Translations under genes and position numbers: made by a program
Assembly (NCBI GenBank): GCA_964445525.1
Contig: CAYULA010000013.1
Coordinates: forward strand, 12,833-76,832
Direction of reading: 5' to 3'
Origin: Penumbrarchaeum sp964445525
GTDB taxonomy: Archaea; Thermoplasmatota; Penumbrarchaeia; Penumbrarchaeales; Penumbrarchaeaceae
Length of the DNA stretch: 64,000 bases
The notes under the pieces: generated by a model
Told to the model about the DNA's origin: nothing
The model's input: the letters and a program-made list of their open reading frames with translations, nothing else
Database searches by the model: none
Shown: positions 53,885-62,632 of the stretch, piece after piece
How positions within the stretch are numbered: the first letter of the stretch is position 1
Layout: every line of letters starts with the position of its first letter

Positions 53885-55020
53885 CTGAGCAAATTTGAAG
53901 CTATAACCAGCTTCTGCGCCTCAGAGGTCCCCTCATATATTTCTGTGATCTTCGCATCCCGATAGAGCCTCTCTATCTCACGATCCCTCATGTATCCGTA
54001 TCCTCCGTGGATCTGGATCGCCTTATCCGTGCAGTATACAGCCGTTTCGGAAGAGAATAACTTCGCCATTGCAGCTTCCTTTCCGAACCTCTCTCCCTTA
54101 TCCTTCAACTTTGCAGCCTGGATCGTGAGAAGCCTCGAAGCTTCAATCCTTGTGGCCATATCGGAGATCATCCACTGGATCGCCTGGAGCTTCCCTATGG
54201 GCTTTCCGAACTGGATCCTCTCTTTGGCATATTCAATACTGTTTTCCAGGGCCGCCTGGGCGATTCCCACTGCCTGTGCGGAGATGCCTATCCTCCCTCC
54301 GTCGATGCTTGAAAGGGCTATCTTGAATCCGGCACCCTCTTTCCCGAGGAGGTTTTCCTTCGGGACAGGCATATCATTGAAGAAGAGTTCCGAGGTCTCC
54401 GAGGCCCTTATTCCCATCTTCTCGAAAACTGATCCGACCTCGTAACCGGGATAACTAGATTCCGCAATGAAGGCACTCATGCCTTTGTATCCGGCTTCGG
54501 GGTCTGTCAATGCAAAGACAATGGTGGTCCCGGCTTTGGGACCTGCGGTTATGAAGGTCTTGGATCCGTTGATGATGTAATTGTCACCCTCCGGAACAGC
54601 GGTGGCTTTCATTGAACCCAGATCCGTTCCCGCGTTTGGCTCGGTTGCCGCAAAGGCTCCTATGACCTCACCCTTTGCCATGGGGGGAACGTATTTCTCT
54701 TTCTGCTCTTCCGTTCCGTATTTGTAGATCATATATGGGGCCAATGAGTTGTGAACCGATGTTATCGCTCCTGTTGAGGCGCATGCCTTCGAGATCTCCT
54801 CAACGATCAGGGCATAAGTAACCGAATCCAGCCCTGCCCCGCCATATTCCTTCGGGATCAATATCCCCATCAATCCCAGCTCCCCCATTCTCTTGATGTT
54901 TTTCATGGGAAACTCTTCGGTCCTGTCATATTCGGCTGCCCTCGGAGCTATCTCTTTTTGTGCTAGCTCTCTGACCATGCCGAGAATCTCTTCCTGCTCG
55001 CTGGTGTATTCGGGGTACAT
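53881..55020 (-). CDS. Short-chain acyl-CoA dehydrogenase, second copy
   Basis: A 379-residue paralogue of the dehydrogenase at 49022-50161. Motifs AATEPNAGTDLGSM, FITAGPKAG, QFGKPIGKLQAIQWMI and IQIHGGYGYMRDREIERLYRDAKI with catalytic Glu in IYEGTSEA are complete. A TATA element GGATAAATAG (- strand, centred about 55046) sits 26 bases before ATG 55020, so the gene is leaderless. It is a single-gene unit converging on the mutase operon; isobutyryl-, 2-methylbutyryl- or butyryl-CoA are plausible substrates. Confidence 0.92.
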   Translation of the reverse strand: MYPEYTSEQEEILGMVRELAQKEIAPRAAEYDRTEEFPMKNIKRMGELGLMGILIPKEYGGAGLDSVTYALIVEEISKACASTGAITSVHNSLAPYMIYKYGTEEQKEKYVPPMAKGEVIGAFAATEPNAGTDLGSMKATAVPEGDNYIINGSKTFITAGPKAGTTIVFALTDPEAGYKGMSAFIAESSYPGYEVGSVFEKMGIRASETSELFFNDMPVPKENLLGKEGAGFKIALSSIDGGRIGISAQAVGIAQAALENSIEYAKERIQFGKPIGKLQAIQWMISDMATRIEASRLLTIQAAKLKDKGERFGKEAAMAKLFSSETAVYCTDKAIQIHGGYGYMRDREIERLYRDAKITEIYEGTSEAQKLVIASNLLR

Positions 55021-55184
55021 GAGGTGTAAACAAAAAGTTGCTATTTATCCTATTTGCTTCTACCATTGACGAAGGTATGGATGATTTTCGTCCTGGAAGA
55101 ATACCAAACCAATATATCCAAGTCCCTCATTCAATACCAAAAGTGCTTCGGGAAAATCACTTATCCCGCCAGGAGGACCTTCCA

Positions 55185-56828
55185 ATGGGCCTTGACGAGA
55201 ATTCCAGAGAAATGATGATCAACGGAATCAAGATGTTCGCAGAGAGGAACCTTCCCAAAGACTTGCTCCTGAAACTTGACAAGGAGGATCAGCACCTATC
55301 AAAGGAGAAGATCAAGGAGATGTACGACCCCACCAAACTTGGGATCAATCTACTCCTTATACCCACCGAGTACGGTGGAATAGGAGCAAACAATCTGGAT
55401 ATGTATCAGGTATGCGAGACCCTGGCAGGTATCGATCTTGGTGTTGCCACGGCGGTCTTTGCCACGTTTCTCGGTCTTGATCCCATAAGGGTGGGTGCAA
55501 CCCCGGAGCAGAAGAAGAAATGGTTCACCAAGATAGCCCAGGAGGGACTTCTTGTTGCATACGGTGCAACGGAAGCCGAAGCCGGAAGCGACCTGAGTGT
55601 CCTTAAAACAAAAGCCGTTCCCGTAGAGGAAAACGGGGAACTGGTCGGATACAAGATTTCCGGAAACAAGCAGTGGATATCGAACGGCGGTATAGCCGAT
55701 ATTTACCTGATCCTGGCCAAAGACAGGGAATCGGTGGGCTGGTTCATAGTGGAGAGAGATTCCGAGGGCATGGAATTCAACAATCCCGAGGAAAAACACG
55801 GGATCCGACTCTCCAACACAGTGGCTTTCTCCATGGATGAGGTTTACGTGCCCAAGGAGAATCTGGTAGGAGGTGTCGAGGGCCAGGGCCTCTCCCAGGC
55901 ACAGGCGGTCTTCGGAGCCACCAGGATAATGGTGGCAGCATTCGGCCTGGGCAGCGGATGGGCAGCCCTCGGTAGAGCCATCAGTTACTCTCAGGGAAGG
56001 ATCGTCGCGGGCAGTCCTCTCTCGGAGAAGCAGGGATACACCCATAAACTGATAGTACCGAACGCTGTCAGACTGGAGGCGTCCAGGGCTTATATCGAAT
56101 ACATTGCGGAGGTCCTCGATCAGGTAGGCCACGGATACCAGACCGAAGGTGCAATAGCGAAATGGGCCGGAACGGAAGCCGGGAATACGGCGGCGGAAGC
56201 TTCCATTCAGGCTATGGGCGGATACGGCTACGTCCAGGAAATGGAAGTTGAGAAATTCAAGAGGGATGTGAGGATCACCCAGATCTACGAGGGGGCGAAC
56301 GAGGTCCTGGAGATAACCATTGCCAGGGATCGCTGGCAGGAGCACCTCAAATCCAGGGGAACATACTTCAATGACCTGGCGGAAAAAGCGGATGATGTTC
56401 ATGCCAGAGATCCGAATGTCGGTGGAAAGACAGCTGCTCTGGCACTCAGAGCCCTCGCCAATATCTTCGAGGAATGCAAGGGTCAGAGACTTACCAGAAA
56501 CCAGCACATAATGATGAGGCTCGGAGAACTCACCGCATGGGGCGAGACTGCCTGGGTATTCGCTTTGAAAACGGCAGAAGAGAGTTATTCCAAGGGAGTG
56601 AAATTCGACAGGGAGACATGGCAGGCAATGGCAAGGTCCTATGCCAGGGATGCTGCCATAAAGATCGCACTTGACGGCATCAAACTGATAATGGGATACG
56701 GAACAGGGGACCCTGGTGACCTTGAAAAGAAAGTCTACCTCCTCGATATCATGAAGCTCCAGGAAGGTCAGAAGGAGGATCGGGACCTCATCGCGGAAAA
56801 ACTCAAAGGCGTCTTCAAGATGACCTGA
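55185..56828 (+). CDS. Acyl-CoA dehydrogenase with C-terminal extension (longer-chain type)
   Basis: A 547-residue dehydrogenase. The first 400 residues are the acyl-CoA dehydrogenase core: ATEAEAGSDLSVLKTKA, KQWISNGGIADIY, IQAMGGYGYVQEMEVEKFKRD and catalytic Glu in IYEGANEV. The last roughly 140 residues are an additional helical domain like that of VLCAD/ACAD9-type and archaeal long enzymes. Start ATG 55185 follows SD CAGGAGGACC; open codons upstream to 55038 lie in the leader. A possible TATA is AATATATCC (55111-55119). Likely acts on longer acyl-CoAs than the two short enzymes. Confidence 0.9.
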   Translation: MGLDENSREMMINGIKMFAERNLPKDLLLKLDKEDQHLSKEKIKEMYDPTKLGINLLLIPTEYGGIGANNLDMYQVCETLAGIDLGVATAVFATFLGLDPIRVGATPEQKKKWFTKIAQEGLLVAYGATEAEAGSDLSVLKTKAVPVEENGELVGYKISGNKQWISNGGIADIYLILAKDRESVGWFIVERDSEGMEFNNPEEKHGIRLSNTVAFSMDEVYVPKENLVGGVEGQGLSQAQAVFGATRIMVAAFGLGSGWAALGRAISYSQGRIVAGSPLSEKQGYTHKLIVPNAVRLEASRAYIEYIAEVLDQVGHGYQTEGAIAKWAGTEAGNTAAEASIQAMGGYGYVQEMEVEKFKRDVRITQIYEGANEVLEITIARDRWQEHLKSRGTYFNDLAEKADDVHARDPNVGGKTAALALRALANIFEECKGQRLTRNQHIMMRLGELTAWGETAWVFALKTAEESYSKGVKFDRETWQAMARSYARDAAIKIALDGIKLIMGYGTGDPGDLEKKVYLLDIMKLQEGQKEDRDLIAEKLKGVFKMT

Positions 56829-56843
56829 TTTTGGTAGGACCTT

Positions 56844-56851
56844 GATATAAG
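56844..56851 (+). promoter_or_regulatory. TATA box of the ADP-forming acyl-CoA synthetase gene
   Basis: GATATAAG is centred about 25 bases before ATG 56872, and there is no SD, indicating a leaderless mRNA. Confidence 0.5.
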
Positions 56852-56871
56852 AGATTGTCATAATCAAACAC

Positions 56872-58935
56872 ATGGAAGACCCCGGATGTGCTTTACCCGG
56901 CCTTGAGAATCTTTTCAAGCCCAGAGGTGTTGCCGTTATCGGGGCTTCATCCAAACCCAACAAGTTGGGTTACAAACTTGTCAAGAATATTGCAGACGGA
57001 GGCTACCGGGGGAATCTGGTTCCGGTAAATATCAAGGGAGAGGAGATACACGGTATTGCCTCGGTCATGAATATCTCGGAAGCGAGAGGCCCCGTGGATA
57101 TCGCCGTGATAGCACTTCCTTCTAAATCAGTAAAGGATTCCCTGGAGGAGGTTGGGAAGAAGGGCATTCCGTATGCTGTTATCATTTCCGCCGGATTCAG
57201 GGAGACCGGGAACCTCGAAGGGGAAAAGGAGCTTTTGAAAGTTGCCGGAAAATATGGCATCAGGCTCCTGGGTCCCAATGTGTTCGGCCTGATATACACT
57301 CCGGCCTCATTGAATGCACAGTTCGGTCCGGGGGACATCATGAAGGGAAGGGTGGCCATAATAACCCAGTCCGGAGCCCTGGGAGCTGCATTGATGGGGA
57401 AGGCCTTCGAGGAGGGCATAGGTGTCAGCGGCGTTGTTTCAACGGGTAACAAGGCCGACATATGCGACGAGGAGCTCCTGGATTTCTTCTGTTCCGATCC
57501 AAACACGGATGCGGTCCTGCTCTATCTGGAGGGACTTAAACAGGGAAGAAAATTCATGGATAACGTATCCTCCGTCTCAAAGGTCAAACCTATCATCGTT
57601 GTGAAATCGGGAACCACCGAAAAAGGGGCCAGGGCAGTCAGGTCCCACACAGCTTCCCTGGCAGGAAATGACAGGATCTTCGAGGGAGCTTTCCAGCAAT
57701 CGGGAGTTATCAGGGCCCCAACGATAAAGGATGCGATTGACTGGACCAGAGCACTCATCGATATGCCCCTGCCGAAGAAGAAAGAAGTTCTTATTATCAC
57801 AAACGGCGGAGGCCTGGGAGCCATTGCTGTTGACGAACTGACCAAAGCCGGAATCCCCCTTTTCGATGACAGGGATTGGATAGAAAATGAGATGGGTCCG
57901 ATCTTTCCGTCCTATGCAACCATGGACAACCCGGTTGACATCACTGCCCAGGTTCCATATGATATCTATCTCAAAGGAATGAAGAAAGCTCTCGAGGACG
58001 ACAGGATCGGATCCATAATTGGAATATATGCACCGACATCGGGGGCTGACGTCCCTGCCTTTACCAGTGAAATGCTCAGGGTCATAGGCAAACCTTCCAA
58101 GCCGATCATGGTATGCACTTTCGGCGGCAGGGCCGCCATGGAGCAGATCCAGGAATTGAAGAAGAACGGGATCACGGCCTTCTACTATCCGGAGGAAGCC
58201 GTTTCATCACTTGCAACCCTTTACAGATACTCCGAGCATGTGAGAAAGGAACCTCAACAAGCGGAAAGAAAGGACCTCTGGGACATAAATGGTATAGAAT
58301 CCATGATCGAGAAAAAAGAAGAGGGATTTTTCGGATTAAAGGAAGCTCTGGAGGTCCTGGAGAAGGGTCCTTTCAAAACGGTGAAATGGAAGCTCGTGGA
58401 AAATGAAGCCGAACTTCCCGAGGATATGAAATTCCCTTTGGTCCTGAAAGCAGCCGATGAAAGGATCGTGCACAAGACCGATTCAGGAGGAGTACGGATT
58501 GGGATCCCCGATAAGAAGAGCCTCCTCGATTCATTCAGGAACCTGAACAAGATCTCGGAAAGGATCGTGGTAATGGAACAGGTCTCGGGAATCGAACTTA
58601 TTATGGGAGCTTTGAAGGATCCTGTCTTCGGTCCCGTTGTTATGTTCGGATTGGGAGGGACCCTGGTGGAGGTCCTCGAAGATATCCTATTCAGGGTGGC
58701 CCCATTAACAAGAGAAGATGCCCTGGATATGCTGGATGGTATCAAATCCAGGAAAATTTTCGATGGCATTCGGGGGGGAAATAAACCCGACAGGAACCGG
58801 CTTGCCGATCTACTGATAGCTTTGTCCGAACTGATGATCACATTCGAGAGGATCGAGGAGATCGAGGTCAATCCTCTTTTCTTGACATCGGAAGGACCTC
58901 TCGCGGTTGATGCGAGATTGAGAATTTCCCCCTGA
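56872..58935 (+). CDS. acd: ADP-forming acyl-CoA/acetyl-CoA synthetase, fused alpha-beta
   Basis: Converts acyl-CoA, ADP and phosphate into the free acid, CoA and ATP, the energy-yielding step of archaeal fermentation. Residues about 10-140: CoA-binding domain (GVAVIGASSKPNKLG); about 150-460: succinyl-CoA-ligase-like domain with phospho-acceptor His259 in VRSHTASLAGND; about 475-687: ATP-grasp domain (FPLVLKAADERIVHKTDSGG, GLGGTLVEVLED). Alpha and beta parts are one 687-residue chain, as in many archaea and bacteria. Leaderless from the TATA spacing. A CCTGAAA/TTTCAGG hairpin (58931-58951) surrounds the stop codon. Confidence 0.93.
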   Translation: MEDPGCALPGLENLFKPRGVAVIGASSKPNKLGYKLVKNIADGGYRGNLVPVNIKGEEIHGIASVMNISEARGPVDIAVIALPSKSVKDSLEEVGKKGIPYAVIISAGFRETGNLEGEKELLKVAGKYGIRLLGPNVFGLIYTPASLNAQFGPGDIMKGRVAIITQSGALGAALMGKAFEEGIGVSGVVSTGNKADICDEELLDFFCSDPNTDAVLLYLEGLKQGRKFMDNVSSVSKVKPIIVVKSGTTEKGARAVRSHTASLAGNDRIFEGAFQQSGVIRAPTIKDAIDWTRALIDMPLPKKKEVLIITNGGGLGAIAVDELTKAGIPLFDDRDWIENEMGPIFPSYATMDNPVDITAQVPYDIYLKGMKKALEDDRIGSIIGIYAPTSGADVPAFTSEMLRVIGKPSKPIMVCTFGGRAAMEQIQELKKNGITAFYYPEEAVSSLATLYRYSEHVRKEPQQAERKDLWDINGIESMIEKKEEGFFGLKEALEVLEKGPFKTVKWKLVENEAELPEDMKFPLVLKAADERIVHKTDSGGVRIGIPDKKSLLDSFRNLNKISERIVVMEQVSGIELIMGALKDPVFGPVVMFGLGGTLVEVLEDILFRVAPLTREDALDMLDGIKSRKIFDGIRGGNKPDRNRLADLLIALSELMITFERIEEIEVNPLFLTSEGPLAVDARLRISP

Positions 58936-58951
58936 AAAAAATCATTTCAGG
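58931..58951 (+). terminator. Hairpin overlapping the acd stop codon
   Basis: CCTGAAA (58931-58937) pairs with TTTCAGG (58945-58951) across an A-rich loop; the TGA stop lies in the first arm. It may limit read-through into the following gene, but no long T tract follows. Confidence 0.35.
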
Positions 58952-59000
58952 TAATACCAATATATTCCAAGGACCGGCATACATCTCTGCAGGTGGGAAG

Positions 59001-60155
59001 ATGGATTTCGACCTTTCATCGGACGAGACAAGTTTCAAAGATCATGTGATCAGGGTAATAAAAGAGAGAATAGCCCCTGAATATCCCAAATGGAGGGATG
59101 AGAATACAACTCCCAGAAGAATGTTCGAGATATGGGGGTAGGAAGAGCTTCTCGGTTTCAGGGAGAAAGGGGGAGATATCGAACAGATACCCTGGCTTCA
59201 AAACATTCAGCTATACAAGGAGCTGGCAAGGTATTCCGGGGGTCTGGGGATAGCCACATTCGTACAGGGGCAGCTTGGCAACCAGGCCCTGGCTCTCTAT
59301 GCCAACGAGGATCAGATCGATGAATATTTGAGACCTGGCATCAGGGGAGACAGACTGTTCGCATTCGCAAACACGGAACCCTCGGCAGGATCGGACGCAT
59401 CCGCAATCAAGCTCAAAGCGGAAGATAGAGGAGACCATTACCTCGTAAACGGGATGAAGGCCTACATAACCAACGCGGATTTTGCGGATGATATCATATT
59501 CACAGCCGTGACCGAACCTGATGCGGAGAAACGCCACAAGGGTATTTCCATGTTCATCACTCCAGGAGATTCCGAGGGCCTCCACAGTATGAGATTGAAG
59601 AAGTTCGGATGGGCGGAATCCCATCTATGCACGTTGAGGTTCGAGGATGTCAAGGTTCCGAAAGAGAACATGATCGGAAAGGAAGGGAGAGGATTCTACC
59701 AGACAATGGAGATCTTCAATAACGGCAGGATAGGCGTTGCCGCACTTGCCTTCGGATCCGCCCTGGGAGCTTACGACAACGCTTTGAAGCACGCAAGGAT
59801 AAGGAAGGCTTTCGGGAGTACTTTGTTCGATCACGAATCAAAGAGGAACGAGTTTGCCGATAACCTTGCCCTGCTCCAGGCAGGTTGGCTTCTGATCCAG
59901 AAAGCTGCCTTCGAATCGGACCGAGGACGGGATTTCAAACACTTCGCCTCCCTTTCGAAACTGTTCAACACGGAAGAGGGAATGAAGATAGCGATCTGGG
60001 GAGCTGTGACGTTGGGGGCAAGGGGAGTCATCGAACAGAATCCGATATCCGGATTCCCCAACGATTCACTGGCATCGATAATCGGCGAGGGAGCTCCCGA
60101 GGTCCAGAAGAAGATCATCTCACAGCATATAGATGAGATCCTTGAAGGAATCTGA
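59001..60155 (+). pseudogene. Acyl-CoA dehydrogenase interrupted by an in-frame TAG
   Basis: From ATG 59001 (SD AGGTGGGAAG) the frame reads a normal acyl-CoA dehydrogenase N terminus for 46 codons, meets TAG at 59139-59141, and continues in the same frame with no other stop to 60155, with NTEPSAGSDASAIK, MKAYITNADFADDI, NGRIGVAALAFGSALGAYDNA and the catalytic Glu in IGEGAPEVQ. The open part after TAG could only restart at TTG 59328, which would lose the N-terminal helices. The one defect and otherwise intact sequence suggest a recent nonsense mutation, a sequence error, or read-through. TAG is an ordinary stop in other genes here, so genome-wide recoding is unlikely. Function if intact: acyl-CoA dehydrogenase. 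Confidence 0.7.
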
Positions 60156-60184
60156 TTCCATTAGTATCAATATTCCTACTTATT

Positions 60185-60589
60185 TTAATCCGGTTCACAC
60201 CTTGGGTTTTCTACATAAAGCTCTTTGATAAGTGGAAATACATGATCTGTTGAAATCATTTTCAATTCGTGAAAAATTGCAGTGGATGAATGGATCGAAT
60301 CGAAAATACCAAGAAAATTATACTTCTTCATGAGGATGTTAGAATATTTCTCGATTTTTCCATTTAATGGTAAAATTTTTATTTTTTCCGAAATAATTTT
60401 CTCTTGAATATCATAAATCATCTCTCCATCTTCTTCCCTTGAGATAACGAGTTTGCATTCAATTACTGTGATTATAGAAGTAAATAAATTGCTATCCCCA
60501 TTAATTCTGGTTCTAACATCATCCTTTAACCAATCTGCATCTTTAATAAGAGCCGGTATACAATCAGTATCAAGGTATATTCCTTCCAC
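60185..60589 (-). CDS. vapC: VapC-like PIN-domain toxin
   Basis: About 134 residues from GTG 60589, the usual VapC length. PIN-domain acidic residues are seen in IYLDTDCIPAL, TVIECKLV, FDSIHSSTA and STDHVF, which would bind metal for RNA cleavage. GTG 60589 has SD GGGAGGG six to eight bases upstream and overlaps the antitoxin stop by 20 bases, the normal coupling of such pairs; an upstream ATG in this frame lies inside the antitoxin gene. AT-rich compared with the flanking operons. Confidence 0.8.
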   Translation of the reverse strand: MEGIYLDTDCIPALIKDADWLKDDVRTRINGDSNLFTSIITVIECKLVISREEDGEMIYDIQEKIISEKIKILPLNGKIEKYSNILMKKYNFLGIFDSIHSSTAIFHELKMISTDHVFPLIKELYVENPRCEPD

Positions 60590-60797
60590 GTTCCAATCCC
60601 TCCCTTGCCTCTTCATAAGCATACTCCTCCGCTCTGGCATGGAGCCTCCTATGATAGATGACAGCGAGTCTCGCTCCGTATCTTAGAACCTCAGACCTTG
60701 AACCGAACATTTTCTGTTCCACCAATTCGTCAATGTCATGTACCAGTCCCATGGGAAGCGAAACCGGGATTGAAACGCGATCCTTACACTTTGCCAT
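60570..60797 (-). CDS. vapB: Ribbon-helix-helix antitoxin of the VapC-like toxin
   Basis: A 75-residue protein with an RHH DNA-binding domain at residues 6-45 (RVSIPVSLPMGLVHDIDE, then FGSRSEVLRYGARL) and a C-terminal helical tail that would block the PIN toxin. First gene of the pair. Leaderless: TATA about 26 bases before ATG 60797, with a perfect operator palindrome in between, as expected for auto-repression by the complex. Confidence 0.8.
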   Translation of the reverse strand: MAKCKDRVSIPVSLPMGLVHDIDELVEQKMFGSRSEVLRYGARLAVIYHRRLHARAEEYAYEEAREGLERGRNIP

Positions 60798-60800
60798 GAC

Positions 60801-60829
60801 TATACATATGTATAAGTATTTATATAATC
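60801..60829 (-). promoter_or_regulatory. VapBC promoter and operator palindrome
   Basis: TATACATATGTATA (60801-60814) is a perfect 14-bp palindrome directly upstream of the antitoxin ATG. The TATA element TTATATAAATAC (- strand, about 60816-60828) precedes it, so the operator lies between TATA and the transcription start. Confidence 0.6.
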
Positions 60830-60979
60830 GTTGTCAACCACCAGTTCGAATTCCTTGTATTTATCCATGATTTGAATTTCATATTATTTGAATCAAACAA
60901 AAGAGGAGATATCGGCGAAAGTGAATGTATCCGAACAAACGCCATATATTTTCATGAAGAAATCAAGAAATTCCTGATT

Positions 60980-61759
60980 TCACTCGTCTTTGAATTCAGG
61001 CTTTCTCTTTTCTATGAAAGCCTTCATACCCTCCTTCTGATCATGAGTTGAAAAGGAGGAGGAGAAGTACGAGATCTCAAGGTAGTTGGCAGTTGCCAGA
61101 TCTATGTCAGCTCCCTTGTTTACCAGTGCCTTGATGAATGATACCTGGATGTTGGATTTGGATGCGATCTTGTTTGCCAGCCTCATTGCGGTATCCATCA
61201 ACACATCAGGCTCCACAACACGGTTTACAAGGCCCAGATTGAAAGCTTCTTCCGCGGAAATATTGTCTCCGGTAAGGAGGAGCTCCTTTGCCCTCATTCT
61301 GCCTATGTGCCGGGTCAATCTCTGGGTTCCGCCGAATCCGGGGCTTATTCCGAGATTTATCTCCGGCTGCCCGATCTTCGCTTTTGTGGAAGCTATGGCA
61401 ATATCGCATGCCATCATCACCTCGCAGCCTCCTCCGAGTGCGAATCCGTTCACGGCCGCGATGAAGGGTATCCTTGATGCCTCGATCTTATTGAGCAGAT
61501 TGTGGCCGTACTCCGCAAAGATCTTCGCCTGAAGGGGGGTCAGATCCATCATATGTTTTATGTCGGCTCCGGCAATGAACGCCTTTCCCTCACCCGTGAG
61601 AATTGCCACGCTTACACCCTGATCGGTTTCAAGATCAGTAACCGCATGCATGAGGTCCCTCAGGGTCTGTTCGTTCAACGCATTAAGGGCCTGGGGCCTG
61701 TTTATCTTTATGATGGCAACCGGTCCTTCCTTCTCCACGATGATATTCTCGTAATCCAT
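60980..61759 (-). CDS. Enoyl-CoA hydratase (crotonase family)
   Basis: Hydrates 2-enoyl-CoA to 3-hydroxyacyl-CoA. Of 259 residues, the oxyanion-hole segments AFIAGADIKHM and FALGGGCEVMMACD and both catalytic Glu (GGGCE and GQPEINLGI) are present, so it is a true hydratase rather than an isomerase-only member. The SD GGGGTGAT fits the second of two adjacent ATG codons (61759). It is the third gene of a thiolase-dehydrogenase-hydratase operon on the - strand, following HBD after four bases. Confidence 0.93.
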   Translation of the reverse strand: MDYENIIVEKEGPVAIIKINRPQALNALNEQTLRDLMHAVTDLETDQGVSVAILTGEGKAFIAGADIKHMMDLTPLQAKIFAEYGHNLLNKIEASRIPFIAAVNGFALGGGCEVMMACDIAIASTKAKIGQPEINLGISPGFGGTQRLTRHIGRMRAKELLLTGDNISAEEAFNLGLVNRVVEPDVLMDTAMRLANKIASKSNIQVSFIKALVNKGADIDLATANYLEISYFSSSFSTHDQKEGMKAFIEKRKPEFKDE

Positions 61760-61763
61760 CATA

Positions 61764-62621
61764 TCACCCCTGCCCGTAGTCGTAGAAACCCTTTCCGGTC
61801 TTCCTTCCGAGCATTCCGGCCTGGACCATCTTCTTCAGGAGCGGGCAGGGCCTGTACTTGGAATCGTTGAACCCTTCGTACAAAACGTTCATTATGCTCA
61901 GGCAGACATCCAATCCTATCAGATCGGCCAGTGCGAGAGGTCCCATGGGATGGTTCATACCGAGCTTCATGACTCCGTCGATGGCCTCGGCAGTCCCGAC
62001 TCCTTCGTAAAGGCAGTAAATGGCCTCGTTTATCATCGGAAGGAGGACCCTGTTGGAAACGAATCCGGGACTGTCGTTGACTTCTATTGGGGTCTTTCCC
62101 ATCTTCTCGGACAACTCCATTATCGATTTGGTGGTATCATCATCGGTCCTGATACCTCTGATCACCTCCACCAATTTCATCAGGGGTACAGGGTTCATGA
62201 AATGCATCCCTATGAACTTGCCAGGTCTTTCCGTCGCCGAGGCCAGATCCGTTATCGGTATGGTGGATGTGTTGGATGCCAGGATGCATTCTTCCTTGCA
62301 GATTCCATCAAGTTTCCCGAACAACTCCTTCTTTATCCCCGCATTTTCCACTATGGCCTCGACTACGATATCCGCATCGGAGAGATCCTTGATATCCGTT
62401 GTCCCCTTGATCCGCGCCAATATCTCATTTTTGGTATCTTCTTCCATCCTTCCCTTGCTGACTGATTTGGTAAGGAACTTGTTGATCTTTGCAAGTCCCC
62501 CCTGTACGAAATCGTCCCCGATGTCATTCAGGTAAACCTCGAACCCGGCCTGAGCCGAAACGAGTGCTATTCCGTGTCCCATCTGCCCCGCGCCGATTAC
62601 ACCGATTTTTTTGATTTCCAT
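61764..62621 (-). CDS. 3-hydroxyacyl-CoA (3-hydroxybutyryl-CoA) dehydrogenase
   Basis: NAD-linked oxidation of 3-hydroxyacyl-CoA to 3-ketoacyl-CoA. The N-terminal Rossmann motif IGVIGAGQMGHGIA, NTSTIPITD, the catalytic His in IGMHFMNPVPLM, GFVSNRVL and the C-terminal HPMGPLALADLIGLD are characteristic of the 3-hydroxybutyryl-CoA dehydrogenase family, about 285 residues. Starts at ATG 62621 after SD AGAGGTGA; GTG 62630 overlaps the ribosome site. NADH made here could be the substrate of the NuoF port in the large operon. Confidence 0.94.
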   Translation of the reverse strand: MEIKKIGVIGAGQMGHGIALVSAQAGFEVYLNDIGDDFVQGGLAKINKFLTKSVSKGRMEEDTKNEILARIKGTTDIKDLSDADIVVEAIVENAGIKKELFGKLDGICKEECILASNTSTIPITDLASATERPGKFIGMHFMNPVPLMKLVEVIRGIRTDDDTTKSIMELSEKMGKTPIEVNDSPGFVSNRVLLPMINEAIYCLYEGVGTAEAIDGVMKLGMNHPMGPLALADLIGLDVCLSIMNVLYEGFNDSKYRPCPLLKKMVQAGMLGRKTGKGFYDYGQG

Positions 62622-62632
62622 CTGATTCACCT

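Noticed and set aside
55350..56963. 537-codon open frame on the - strand
   Set aside because: Opposite to a complete acyl-CoA dehydrogenase with FAD motifs and catalytic Glu; the antisense product has no known pattern.
24869..59141. Genome-wide recoding of TAG as pyrrolysine
   Set aside because: TAG terminates several intact genes in the window (mvhA, hdrA, mutase, thiolase), and one of the two internal TAGs lies in a gene that also has a frameshift.
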